Shown piece by piece: positions 1 to 10,450 of a DNA stretch of 64,000 nt. Numbering within the stretch: the first letter of the stretch is position 1; each line of letters opens with the position of its first letter. The DNA lies in the NCBI GenBank assembly GCA_036873135.1, contig JAPTYO010000022.1, forward strand, positions 6,072,979-6,136,978, given 5' to 3'. Made by a program: the position numbers and the translations under genes. Below the pieces are notes generated by a model that saw only the letters and a list, made by a program, of their open reading frames with translations, did not search any database and was not told where the DNA came from. The DNA is from Clarkia xantiana subsp. parviflora. Lineage: Eukaryota > Streptophyta > Magnoliopsida > Myrtales > Onagraceae.

Positions 1-430
1 TGACTAATTTTAATTTAATAGCATGTTAGAAGTTTTTTTTTAGTAATTTAGATTTCATTTTTACTATGAGTTATAGGTTATAATTACTTTTTTAGATTTA
101 GGATTATATCTGATTAATATTTTTTATGACGAAATTTGATTAATTTTGACATTTTTAGATTAATTCGGCGTAATGTATGTAAATGATAAAATTGGCAAAT
201 TAAGTAAATTGAGTACCGAAAGAGCGTAATTAAAAATTATATTTTTAATTCGTAATAGAACCCCCGAACTCGAACTTCTGATCGTAGACCGATTCTATAC
301 CGAGGTGTTTAATCCATTATTCGCTTAGGTAATTTAGGATTCTAGTTAGCCTTACAATTAACTAGTGGCGACTCTTTCAAAATTGCACGTTTTCAAAACG
401 TATATCGCCTTAGGTCAGATTTTAGGTCCG
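1..430 (+). repeat. Partial LTR of the H family, opposite orientation to H
   Basis: The reverse complement of this stretch aligns with the left part of both H LTRs (28850-29060 and 60335-60560), including a shared run around CTAACCTAAGGCG and the ACTAGTTAATT segment. The LTR terminus lies near 428-430, where the sequence switches abruptly into a copia LTR. The rest of the element or solo LTR lies left of the window, so no TSD can be read. The left 180 bases are AT-rich and align less well. Confidence 0.75.
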
Positions 431-648
431 AAAAACCCCTAATACCCCATATATATAGGAGGAGCAAAGTGGACAAAAGTCCACTTTGCTCCTACATAGA
501 TTTCGGTCGGCCATACATGTATTAGGGAGGCCCAATTTTGGGATTTCTGTCCGGCCCGATGTTCTAATGTGACATTTACCCAATTTTCTTAGGTAACCTA
601 TACATTTAATGGGCTTCCATTTACGGTGCCCATCACCATATGCTTGCA
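431..648 (-). repeat. Truncated 3' LTR of copia element F
   Basis: The stretch matches the distal 220 bases of the copia LTRs at 17661-18262 and 18628-19102. All contain the inverted repeat GTGGACAAAAGTCCAC, the GGAGGCCCAA block and a CACCATATGC end. Here the last bases are CTTGCA instead of CTAACA. Its left part was lost or separated by the H-type LTR at 1-430. In minus orientation this is the U3 start, so the element body lies to the right. Confidence 0.75.
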
Positions 649-1560
649 TGTAGCGCCCGCGGAACGTTGATTCCCTATCTCAAATCAACATGTTAAAAAC
701 ATCAATTTGTAACGCGCTGTATCCTAGGTCAACTGTTAATTCTCCAATTGCCCAGTTTTCACATAGGAATACTTCTTCAGGCCATCCGTACACGTATTCA
801 CAACCTTCAACTAATATCCGGTTGGTGACCACCTAGTGAATACAATAGTCGGTGAATTACAGGTTTCCCGGACGTGGTCACTTGGGCCTTTTTCTTCAGC
901 ACTACAATCGTACGTCAGGAGGCGAACATTGAGCCTGACCTTAGATATGAGTTCTGAGTCCATGAGGATACTTCGGGCGCCTCTTCATAAGGCTCCCAGG
1001 ATCAATCACACGCTCAAGGTGAAGAAGTTTGCGCCCATTCGAATCGCAGAGATTCTATCTAGCACAACCGAGCATGACCCCGTGGTCGAACGTGGCACGC
1101 GTAGTATGAAGCACGCGTCGATAGCATACCCGAACAATGTCAGGTGTGGGATATGTCAATAATGCTATCGCAGACTTTCATCTGGCCCAGAATGTGGTTA
1201 AATGGCAAACATAGTTCATCACCAGCGAAGTGCAAAACGAAGATCATGTCGTGTTACTCCGAAACCAAATGATCGTTTTGCATAACTAAGTTTCCCAACT
1301 GGTTCTTGACCAGTCTTGCTTCGGCAGAGGTCCCCATCGCCTACAAGACGACCGTGCCTATGTGACTAGGCAAGGCCCACATTCGACATAATTTTAAGCA
1401 GAGGATTGCGTCCTCCTATGACTTAGTTTATAGACTGTACCATCCGATGTAATTAATCATTATGACGTCGATGAATCATAAACTCAAATTGCAATTCTCT
1501 CGTTAATAAAAAATGTAACTTTCAATTTATCAAAATATTATCACATACACACGCCCACTT
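649..1560 (-). other. 3' non-coding region of copia element F
   Basis: No credible gene is present. On the minus strand this follows the RNase H stop codon and aligns over almost its whole length with the 3' region of copia element G (19518-20083, then 28687-28844, then 61627-61860). The two are recognisably similar for about 0.9 kb although their coding regions are decayed. A purine-rich segment next to the LTR (CGTTCCGCGG context) is shared with 61825-61845. Confidence 0.7.
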
Positions 1561-3061
1561 CTAAACCCTACGCATTCCAAGCAGTTTAATGTGCTTTTCA
1601 AATATCTCTCTGTGTAATGGTTTAGTTAATGGGTCCGCCACCATGACATCAGTGGGTGAGTATTCTAAAGTGATTATATCATCTTCTACCATAGATTTAT
1701 CATAATTATATTTCACATCAATGTGTTTAGTCCTACTATGGTACTTTGGATTCTTTACTACCGCAATGGCTGCCTGACTATCGTAGTACACCTTCACAGG
1801 TTTGCTCCCGACATCACCATCAAGCAGCGTATTAAGAAGCCTTTTCAGCCAGACTGCTTCCTGTGCATTTTTGGAGAGGGCAACAAATTCTGATTCCATT
1901 GTAGACAGCGCGACACAGGATTGCTTCTTGCTCGTCCATGAAATGGCGGCATCAGCAAGGAGAAACACTCCTCATGTGGTGGACTAACGATCATCCAGAT
2001 CGCCACCATGGTCGGTGTCACTGAATCCGGTCAATTCTAACCTCATGCCCTCATAGCACAGTACGTAGTCGGCAGTACATTTCAGATATCGTATGATCCG
2101 CTTTACAGCTTTTAAATGTTGATAGCCAGGGTCTGTTTGGAATCTTGCTACTAGGCCCACATCGTAACAGATGTCTGGACGAGTGCAAAGCATGGCGTAC
2201 ATGAGACTTCCGACCATGCTTAATACTCGACACTCCTCATCTGTTCACGCTATTGCTGGTTCTTCAGGTCGTCACGCTTTGACAATGTGCACCCGAATAC
2301 TACCGGCGTCCCCACGGGTTTAGCATCTTGTAATTTAAAGCTTCTCAACAGTTTGTTGATATATGCTTCCTGAGATAGACACAATCTCTGGGCGGCACGA
2401 TCTCTAGCAATTTTAATGCCCAAGATGTACATAGCTTCTCTCATGTCCTTCATCACAAATACAGATGCCAACCAGGACTTTGACTCGTGCATGAAACTCA
2501 CATCATTCGCAGCAATGAGTATGTCATCCACATATAAAGTTAAGATGATGTACTTAGACACGGAGGTCTTTGTACACACGCATGGATCCTCGTGAAGATT
2601 CACCAATCTGTTTCCAACGATTTCCTCGTGAAACCTATGGTACCATTGCCGAGACGATTGTTAAGACCATAAATAGACCTTTGGAGTTTACAAACTTTAC
2701 GTTCGTTACCAGGAGTAATGAAACCCTCAGGTTTCTCCATATAGATCTCTTCTTCCAGGTTTCCGTGGAGGAATGCAGTCTTAACTTCCATTTGGTGCAG
2801 CTCTAGATCGAGGCATGCGACCAGGGCTAGGATTGCCCTGATTATGGTGTACCGCATAGTCGATGAGTATGTTTCATCATATTCCACTCCGTGAAGCTGG
2901 GTGTATCCTTTCGCAACTAGTCGAGCTTTGTATCGCTCAACATTTCCATCAGCAGTGAGTTTCAGCAGAACCCACTTCGCCCCTATGGCCCTGCGGTTAG
3001 CAGGTAAATCAACTAAAGACCATACTGAATTGGATTTTATTGAGGCGATCTCATCCTCCAT
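1561..3061 (-). pseudogene. Ty1/copia reverse transcriptase-RNase H, degenerate (element F)
   Basis: This is the C-terminal half of a copia polyprotein, which would copy element RNA into DNA. Read on the minus strand, 3061-2600 carries the RT N-terminal half (the GAKWVLLKLTADG and RLVAKGYTQ blocks and AFLHG). 2606-2250 carries the catalytic YVDD motif, 2217-1984 the GSLMYAMLCTRPDI connection block, and 1968-1561 the RNase H core ([23 protein letters not shown]). At least three frame changes are needed, near 2640, 2230 and 1975, so it is dead. The end LLGMRRV followed by a stop is the usual copia polyprotein terminus. Integrase cannot be recognised upstream. Confidence 0.85.
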
Positions 3062-3238
3062 TGCTTTCCTCTATTCCTTAGCTTGAGGTCCATTCAACGC
3101 TTATTGAACCGTTACCGGTTCATCAACAGAAGTTAGGGTGAGTATCTCACCCCTCTCGATGGGAAACTTCTTGGGAGAAGTTCGATGCTTTTGACTACGT
3201 CTAGGCTCGTTAATCCCATCTTGAGTCTGAACGTTGCT

Positions 3239-3664
3239 TCAACATGGAATAATGCTTTCTACCAGAGCATCACTCTCACTGGGAATAAGGGCAGTGCTAG
3301 AATCTTGTCCTACAACTTTTCTTAGACGAGCTCTTAGTCTCGAGTTTCTATCTCCAAGATTAATTCCTTGATCACTAGGACCTGGAACCAAGTTGGTTGA
3401 TCCACTCCCACTAGGAATAAAGAGTAGTTGTTGCATTATTGGATTTTCATCCAGCGGTCCTGCTACATGATTGTATGGTTCAACTTGATTCGCACCTGCA
3501 GCAACAGTTATTTGTGTGGTAGGATTGACTCCTCCCACTGGATTTACTATGAAAATGTCCCCATCTTCATTTACCATTTCATTCACTTGCGTTGCTGCCT
3601 CAAATCTCCCACTCGAAGTAAGTGAGACCTGACTATCATCGTTATCCTGCTCCAATTCGATCAA
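3239..3664 (-). pseudogene. Copia integrase-RT linker remnant (element F)
   Basis: A 141-codon open stretch on the minus strand lies just upstream of the RT remnant. Its composition is acidic, serine- and proline-rich, with SRLRARLRK near the end. This fits the poorly conserved linker between integrase and RT in copia polyproteins by position and composition, but no diagnostic motif is present. Confidence 0.45.
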
Positions 3665-4861
3665 GACTTCGTATGTTTTGATTTCACCAAGCGTTGAAAA
3701 TTCGTCCTCAAGTCATGTAACGACTCATGTTCGACCACGGCACCATTATTATAAGCCAAATTAAACATGTATCCTCTAAGAGTAGTTATCATACTCTCGT
3801 TTCAAATACTTGTTTAATGCGCAAGTTAATGTCGCATGATGATAAGATTTAACTCGTTATCATTCCTTTTAGCTTTTATGGCGTCGTGTTTTAACCGATA
3901 TAGTTGGTGAAGTGCTTTATCAATATGAATGTGTTGCCAAACTTCTCGTTCAAGGCATTTAGTGGGAGAGTCGTTTTAGCGATGTCGTCCTTTTCATTGG
4001 CTAATTCATCTCAAAGAGTTATCCATCTTTAAACTGTGCATTGAGCTTTCGCCTTATGCGTCAGTTTATACTTTACGAGTTCGTGGTAGCTTGTGAAGCA
4101 TACCTCTCATCATCGTGTAAGTATTGAATGAATTATTCCCAAAGGAAGGCAAATGAAAATTCAGCATTCATTCATTAAAACACTTTATCATTAAATTCGT
4201 ACTTTGAAAACAATGTGTTCTATCTTTCGAGTTACACGCGCGTGTGGCACCTATACCAAGTTTAAGCCATGGTATAAAATCGTTTCGTTTCCAAAATTCA
4301 ATTTTAACTTAATCCAATCGTTGTAAAACATGTTCATCATTACGAAATTTATCATATAACGAAGTACTAACAAATGAGAAAGATTAAATCCGTTCGTTCT
4401 TAGAACTACGCAATCGATGGATATTAATGGTATTTCGACGTTTCGTGATTTTAGATGAATGAGAGTGAGGATAATTGTTTGATCCGACCAGCTATACATG
4501 GTGGATATTTCGGTTTTTTTAATTTCGTTTCAAATTGATCTCGTTTTATTGGGTCGATTAATCTTGACAAGTAGATCACATTTCGAATCGAATGGAAACT
4601 ACCATATTCAATAAATCCGAATCTTAATCAACCAAAAATTCAAACATTTAAACGAACAAATAGGAAATCCATCAACAAAAATAATAAGGTATCTGATCAT
4701 AGATTGAAGCTTCAATTAAGGTAAAATAGACAAGCAGTCTGGACCACGTTCATCCACCTGAAAAGAATTCACAAGTGAATTTGATCAGATGTCTTGCATC
4801 AAATAAAACATCTTTCAGTTCTATGTGTGCTAAACGAGGCGTATCTGTTAGGGTACACTAA
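3665..4861. other. Decayed internal region of copia element F
   Basis: No gene can be supported. By position this should hold protease and integrase of element F, between gag (4862-5442) and the linker (3239-3664), but I see no DSGA protease motif or integrase zinc finger. The short frames here look like chance. Confidence 0.5.
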
Positions 4862-5442
4862 TCAACGGTGGTTTGCACCGGACCTTCGTTTAGACCTTTT
4901 ATTACTATGGTTAGCCAAGCATGTCCGAAGACCATCGAATCTGGTATCGGGTGACTCGGGTTCTTTGAGGGCATTTTCTCCTTCATGGTTGGCCTCGTAT
5001 AAATCCAAAATCGTCTTAATCGATATGATCAGATGTGTGAGCCCATTATCGTTAGCAAACCATGTAAGAGGAAACATCTTCATTACTTTCCGAGCCCTTA
5101 TACATACGTCTACTTCGTCAGCGGGATCATGAGCGGCTATTATACCGTCATCACTGCATAGAATACTATAGTATTCTGCCATGAGGTCTTTAGCTTCGGT
5201 GGCCTTACCTCCAACGTAGCAAAGACGAATGGCACACCAAAGATGCAATGCGCTGCTCTCCATAAACTCCTCATCTATTTCAACCGACAGTTTCGAGTAA
5301 ATCAATTCTCGTGCTGTCCGATCGTTCCTCAACATTTTCTTGCTGTTGTAGTGGTATGGAATTCCATATTCGTCCGTCTCAATCCTAGTTGCTTTCGGAT
5401 TAATTCGGTCCTCAACATTCGCAACAACAAGGATATCCTCAA
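4862..5442 (-). pseudogene. Copia gag-like remnant split by element B (element F)
   Basis: This 194-codon frame runs on the minus strand up to the insertion point of element B; its first codons continue at 15519-15594. The combined order fits a copia Gag (UBN2-like): an LDGMNYDEW start block at 15594-15530, then charged residues, an ALHLW block, a GG-containing loop and a long helical C-terminal half ending in a basic KRSKRRSG tail. The ATG at 15592-15594 is one frame away from the rest, with a stop just before the TSD, so the gag was already frameshifted. Family assignment is by pattern only. I considered and did not adopt a viral nucleoprotein origin. Confidence 0.5.
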
Positions 5443-6239
5443 TGTTAGGTTCCGAGATCTGGGTCAAAGGATGATCGGCTCAAATCCCGTCCCTCACTGG
5501 AGATGTAGATGATCTGATGTCTTCGGGTTGCTCTGCCTTGTCTTGCGTCCTTCCTTCCTTCCTGCAGAAGGGGCAGTACCAGACACAGAGAGGGGGGGGT
5601 GGTGCCTGGTGAACCCTCTCTGATGCCTAAGTCAGTATCGTTTTTAGAGAGATAAACTAGAGAGATGTCAGAGCAAAATAATCCAAATTGCCAAGATGTC
5701 CGAATGAATTGTGAAGGTGGGGTATTTATAGGCAACGGTGTCATTAAGATGGCTTAATGACATCGTTAACCTTTAAACACAATTAATTAACCTTTAAGCG
5801 CATAATTAAGACCTTAGGATACGGAGAAGGTAGGCGGAGTGAACCGAGTGTGGGAGTCCAAAAATGGTGCCGGGGCCCTTGGGGGGGAGGAGAAATCCGA
5901 CCCCCAAGGGTAGGGGTTGGGTGAGGGCACCCAACCCCTCCTAGGGAGGATGGGGTTGGCCAACCCCATCCCTCCTAGGAGAGATCGGGTTGGTCCACCC
6001 GATCTCCCCTAGGGGAGATCGGGTTGGCTGACCCGATCTCCCCTAGGGGAGGTCGGGTGTGGCCACCCAACCTCACCTAGGTGAGTTTACCTTGGCCGAA
6101 CGAGCGCTTCGGCCTCGTCCGAGCCGTTGATGTTCTCGCGAAGTGTCCGGGTTGAAGTTTCGATTTACAATCGTTAATGGGATGATAAAAATACAACGGT
6201 TCGGAAGTCAACGGGTTCAAATTGGGCGTATATCCATCA
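5443..6239 (-). repeat. 3' LTR of element B
   Basis: 797 bp. In minus orientation: TGATGGATATACGCCC start; a GC-rich cluster of CCTAGG-centred inverted repeats (about 5890-6090); an inverted repeat GTCATTAAG...CTTAATGAC (5740-5761); a TATA box (5723-5730); a leader motif (5614-5633, with one C-to-T change); and a C-tract-loop hairpin. It lacks one 40-bp palindromic unit present in the 5' LTR and has 12 bp near 5771 that the 5' LTR lacks. Confidence 0.93.
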
Positions 6240-6253
6240 CATGCCCCCGAGTC
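6240..6253 (-). promoter_or_regulatory. Polypurine tract of element B
   Basis: Directly inside the 3' LTR, the minus strand reads GACTCGGGGGCATG. The same tract borders the 3' LTRs of A (27865-27878), D (48678-48691) and C (32465-32478), as expected for the plus-strand primer of reverse transcription. Confidence 0.8.
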
Positions 6254-6779
6254 AACCAATGGCTTAACCCTTGATTGACTCTATTTTAGGATGGTATGAC
6301 ACGCGCAATTTGAAACCGGGGTTTTACCTTCTCGTCTGGATGCTTGCTTACCCATGGATGCGTATCTCTGGCTCTGTTCCCTGCCTTATGAGATAGAGGA
6401 GTTGTAAACGTTAGAGTAGCGCGGACGTGTGCCTAAGCACGCGTCCGTCTGAGGTGGGAGTAATAAATCTATCTTTGCTATAGATGTATACTCAAAAAAT
6501 ACACGTCCGCATAGGAATACAATACGAATACACCTAAGCGACCCATGCTCCAATTTCGTGACGGGATTTGCCTAAGTGGAGAAAAAATTTCAATTTTGGT
6601 CCAAAATTTTTCTAAGTATGGGATACTAGAAAATAAACCTATGGGATGTTAACTATGGTGAGTGTAAGTTTAATCGTGGTTAATGGGAACTAGTTTTTGA
6701 ATCTGTCCCTTGAAATTTTCCTTTCTAAAAATCAACGGTGTCGATTTGGCGACTTTGGAAAAACCCTAATCCTTTGTAC
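6254..6779 (+). promoter_or_regulatory. Presumed promoter region of the antisense gene of B
   Basis: About 0.5 kb without a gene between polypurine tract and TATA box. It is conserved in A (27337-27864) and D (48155-48677), including an ACGCGTCCG-type motif flanked by an inverted repeat near 6430-6450. Promoter function is inferred from position and conservation. Confidence 0.45.
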
Positions 6780-6786
6780 TATAAAA
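6780..6786 (+). promoter_or_regulatory. TATA box for the antisense gene of B
   Basis: TATAAAA in an ACTATAAAAGGG context, on the strand opposite to the retrotransposon RNA. The same box occurs at the equivalent place in A (27330-27336) and D (48148-48154). A splice donor GAG|GTACGT follows at 6889, and an acceptor TCGATCAG at 7594 precedes the first coding ATG, suggesting a 5' UTR intron of about 706 bp. Confidence 0.55.
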
Positions 6787-7069
6787 GGGTAAGTGATTAC
6801 CTCATTCTCGTTGTCCTTTTCTCTTCTTTTCTTTTTGACGGTGGGATTTCTGGTCAGGCTTACTTCTCGGGGCGCGCGTCGCATTGAGGTACGTATTTTT
6901 TCTTTTTGTGTAAGCATTGCTCTTGAGGGACTTAATCCCGCTTCTCCTTCAATCGTTTCCTTACTTGTTCGTTCTTGATTTGTATGTCTTCATGGTAATA
7001 TAGTCCTGTTTGATTTGTCCTTTTTCCATCTTTTTGCCCTCATGTTTCCGCTTACTGGCGGGCGAAGTC

Positions 7070-7475
7070 TTCTATATTGGGATTATAATTATCTCCTTTT
7101 GCCCCCTGCCTCTGCCTGTTGTCCAGTGGGGTCTCTCTATGCTGGGGGTTATGACTATCTCCCCCTGCCTCCCTGCCTCTGCCTGTTGGCTGGTGGGGTC
7201 TCCTTATGCTGGGGGTTATAACTATCTCCCCCTGCCCCCCTGCTTCTGCCTGTTGGCTGGTGGGGTCTCTCTATGCTGGGGGTTATGACTATCTCCCCCT
7301 GCCCCCTGCCCCTGCCTGTTGGCTGGCGGGGTCTCCCTATGCTGGGGGTTATGACTATCTCCCCCTGCCCCCCGACCCCTGCCTGTTGGCTGGTGGGGTT
7401 TCTTTATGCTGGGAGTTATAACTATCTCCCCCTTGCCCCCTGTCTCTGCCTTTTGGCCGGTGGGGTTTCTCTTGT
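7070..7475. repeat. 67-bp minisatellite, about six copies (element B)
   Basis: Units of 67-68 bp built around TTGGCTGGYGGGGTCT, GCTGGGGGTTAT and CCCCCTGCCCCC. All three plus-strand frames stay partly open because the unit is not a multiple of three; I do not regard these as proteins. The array lies in the presumed 5' UTR intron of the antisense gene. A has about four copies (26782-27050) and D about three to four (47665-47875). Confidence 0.9.
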
Positions 7476-7613
7476 CGTCTTTCTATTCTTGTCTTTTGGC
7501 TTTGTACCTATCATTTTAGGGAAATGAATTTGTATCTTTTGTCCACTGTTCGCTTCCTGTTTTCCTTGGGCTAAACTTGTGTTTTTTCGATCAGCAGAAC
7601 TCCCCGGCGACTG

Positions 7614-8678
7614 ATGAGGAGTAAGAGGCCAGTACGTGTGGGGGTAGTTAATTCTGGGACTGGACCTTCGATTGCAAAGAGATCGGTTTTCTATGGTGCG
7701 GGGAAGTGTCCTTTAATTGGAGGTAAGGGTGGTGATGTTAGGGTGCCGTCTTCTTTCTATATTGATGCCCCCCAATCGAAGGTCCGGGAGCCATCTTTTC
7801 CTTCTTCCTTGTTTGGTGAGTCCTTGAACATCTGAGTTTCCTTAATGTATATTGGTATTTACTCTGTGCTTTGTTATAGGTAGACTTCGCCTTCCGCGTC
7901 TGAGTCGGAAGGAGCTGTCTCGTCCACCTGTTGATGGAATTGTTGGGTCTGAGTGGGCGCCTTATTATGGGCGTGGGGCTCGTTTTGAAAATCAATCTTC
8001 TTTGCAAACTCCTGAGGTTGGAGTTCGTGTTCTTCAGTCTGCTGTTCCTCCTGCCGATCGTGTGTCCCCGTCTAAAGGGTCGGAGGCAACTTATGAATTG
8101 GCTCGTGATGTGTTGGCTCGCTATGCTCCTGTAATTTTTGTTAACCGTGTTATCCTTTAGCATATTTCTTTTCCGTGCGTTATCTGTCTCATCCTTTGTT
8201 TTTGTTGCAGGGTATGGCCGACCTTGTTAATTTGTCCACCCTTGCTATTGACCTTGCTGAGGAGAGAAAGGTGTACGAGGACATTTGTGTCTCCCTTAAC
8301 TCCAGGCTTATTAGTTGTTTGGAGCATAGTCGCATCACAGATTTGCGTTGCCGAGACATGGAGGGTCGCATAGCTCTTCTCAAGGAAGAGGTTGAGGCCT
8401 TGAGACAAAGGTTTTATCGTGATGAGGCACTCCGGGCTGCTGAGTTGGTCTCTCTGGAGGAGATGCTTCGTGTTGAGACGAAAGAGTGTGCCGTCGCTGA
8501 GTATAAGGCCTCTTCCTCTTATCAGGCTGCTATTGACGTTCGTTGCTCTGTGGCTAAACGTATTTCTTTGAAGGAGATTCTCGAGCGTATTTACATGATT
8601 GCTCCTGACTTTCCTTTTTCTCGACTTGGTGATTTGTCGGATTTTGTTGTTAAGCATATTGCGGAGATGAAGAAATAG
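7614..8678 (+). CDS. Spliced antisense-strand gene of element B (306 aa)
   Basis: Three exons, 7614-7815, 7880-8130 and 8211-8678, with lengths 202, 251 and 468 nt, a total divisible by three. Introns are 64 and 80 bp with GT-AG ends (TTTG|GTGAGT ... TTATAG, and CCT|GTAATT ... TTGCAG). Exon 1 encodes a basic serine-rich start, exon 2 a GVRVLQSAVPPADR block, and exon 3 a long predicted coiled coil ending in an APDFPFSRLGDL motif. Exon lengths and splice sites are the same in A; intron positions and phases (1, then 0) match the longer gene in C. The gene opposes the genomic RNA, so its introns are not removed during retrotransposition. Extra antisense ORFs are known in Tat elements; function is unknown. 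Confidence 0.8.
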
Positions 8679-9112
8679 TACCCCTATCTCTTGTGGTAGT
8701 CTCGTGAGTTTGTGACTTGAGGTTCTTCTCCTGGTGTCTTCTTACTATTGTTTTTGTTTGTGAGTTGTGGTTGTCTTTAGAGTTTGAAACTCCACCTTTC
8801 TTAGTGTTGCCATCTTTGTTTGATACACTTATCTTTACTCGTTGTATACATGGCAGTGTGATTATATCTCTTCTCGTGATGTTTTCCTGTGCCTTGTCTG
8901 TGGCTCTTTGGTTATGGACCCTTCCTTTGATGTGTCTCCTTTACTTATCCTTCTTTTGGATTTTCCATCATATCCTACCTGCTATTTCATCGAGAAAAAA
9001 CATTATGTGTTCTTCATATGATTTTACTTTGAAATCACTTTCTCATGGGATCCTTCTCAATAATGGTGTAATGTTCTCTTCTGATACCCTTTAAATGGTA
9101 TATGTGATACTG
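8679..9112. other. Non-coding region after the antisense gene (element B)
   Basis: No gene. The region is conserved with 25194-25573 (A) and 46033-46467 (D) and presumably carries the 3' UTR and terminator of the antisense gene. Confidence 0.5.
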
Positions 9113-9655
9113 TTAGACCAAAGATACGCTCTTGGTGGGCGTCGAATCTGATCACGAGACAGGCTCTCGGAGGGCACTTAACGTTTCACAGGATAGGCTC
9201 CCGGAGGGCACAGATTAGACCAAAGATACGCTCTTGGTTGGCGTCGAAAACTGTTCACGAGACAGGCTCTCGGAGGGCGCTTACGTTTCACAGGATAGGC
9301 TCCTGGAGGGCACAGGTTAGACCAAAGATACGCTCCTGGTTGGCGTAGAAAACTGTTCACGAGAAAGGCTCTCGGAGGGCGCTTAACGTTTCACAGGATA
9401 GGCTCCTGGAGGGCACAGGTTAGACCAAAGATACGCTCCTGGTTGGCGTCGAAAACTGTTCACGAGACAGGCTCTCGGAGGGCGCTTAACGTTTCACAGG
9501 ATAGGCTCCTGGAGGGCACAGGTTAGACCAAAGATACGCTCCTGGTTGGCGTCGAAAACTGTTCACGAGACAGGCTCTCGGAGGGCGCTTAACGTTTCAC
9601 AGGATAGGCTCCTGGAGGGCACAGGTTAGACCAAAGATACGCTCCTGGTGGGCGT
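9113..9655. repeat. 103-bp tandem array, about five copies (element B)
   Basis: Units start at TTAGACCAAAGATACGCTC and contain CACGAGACAGGCTCTCGGAG and CACAGGATAGGCTCC. Each unit holds related sub-blocks of a CTCxxGGAGGGC type, suggesting growth from a shorter ancestor. A has little more than one copy (25071-25193); D has three (45717-46032). Confidence 0.9.
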
Positions 9656-10152
9656 CGAAGCTGGTAGTTTGAAATCTACCTCAAGATACGCTCTTGGGGG
9701 CGTCGAATCTGGTAGTGTTTTTTCTACCTCAAGATACGCTCTTGGTGGCGTCGAATCTGGTAGGTTGCAAATCTACCTCAAGATACGCTCCTGGGGGCGT
9801 CAAAATTCGTAGTTTTTGGAAACCACTCTCAAGATACGCTCTTGGTGCGTCGAAGGTCGTAGTGTAATAACTACTCTCAAGATACGCTCTTGGGGGCGTC
9901 GAAGGTCGTAGTATGAACACTACTCTCAAGATACGCTCCTGGGGGCGTCGAAATTCGTAGTTTTTGGAAACCACTCTCAAGATACGCTCTTGGAGGCGTC
10001 GAGGGTCGTAGTATGAATACTACTCTCAAGATACGCTCTTGGGGGCGTCGAGTGTCGTAGTATAAAAACTACTCTCAAGATACGCTCTTGGGGGCGTCGA
10101 GTGTCGTAGTATAAGAGCTACTCTCAAGATACGCTCTTGGGGGCGTCGAATC
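9656..10152. repeat. 50-bp hairpin-bearing tandem array (element B)
   Basis: About ten units of 46-50 bp. Each holds the core CAAGATACGCTCTTG, which can form a five-base stem (CAAGA/TCTTG), followed by GGCGTCGAA and a second small inverted repeat GTAGT...ACTAC. The array lies between pol and the antisense gene, in the 3' untranslated part of the genomic RNA. Homologous arrays are at 24518-25070 (A) and 45168-45716 (D). Confidence 0.9.
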
Positions 10153-10450
10153 TGTCTTTGACTTGACGTCATATCTGTGTAAGGATAACTTCATGATTAT
10201 ATCATCACATTCATTGTAAAACACCTTTGAAGGAAATTCTACTCTCTTAAGAGCATTCATGTTTTTTGTATAGATGGGGTGCCTTGGATGGGTCAAGACA
10301 CCCTTTGGAGGAAATCAAAATAGTCGTAGAGTTGGAGTAACTTCTTGAGTTCTCCTTCTCAGAAGTTGTTTTTGAGAAACTTGGGAAGCTTGAACATGCG
10401 AAGTGCTAAATATGAAACTAAGGATATGGTCTTTTGCCTGTGCTTTCTTC

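Noticed and set aside
4862..5467. Endogenous viral nucleoprotein
   Set aside because: An acidic helical protein without clear motifs made me consider it. Together with 15519-15594 the order fits a copia Gag in the same orientation as the neighbouring copia RT, which is simpler.
7010..7527. Proteins encoded by the 67-bp minisatellite
   Set aside because: The same peptide repeats appear in all three plus-strand frames, as expected from a repeat whose period is not a multiple of three.
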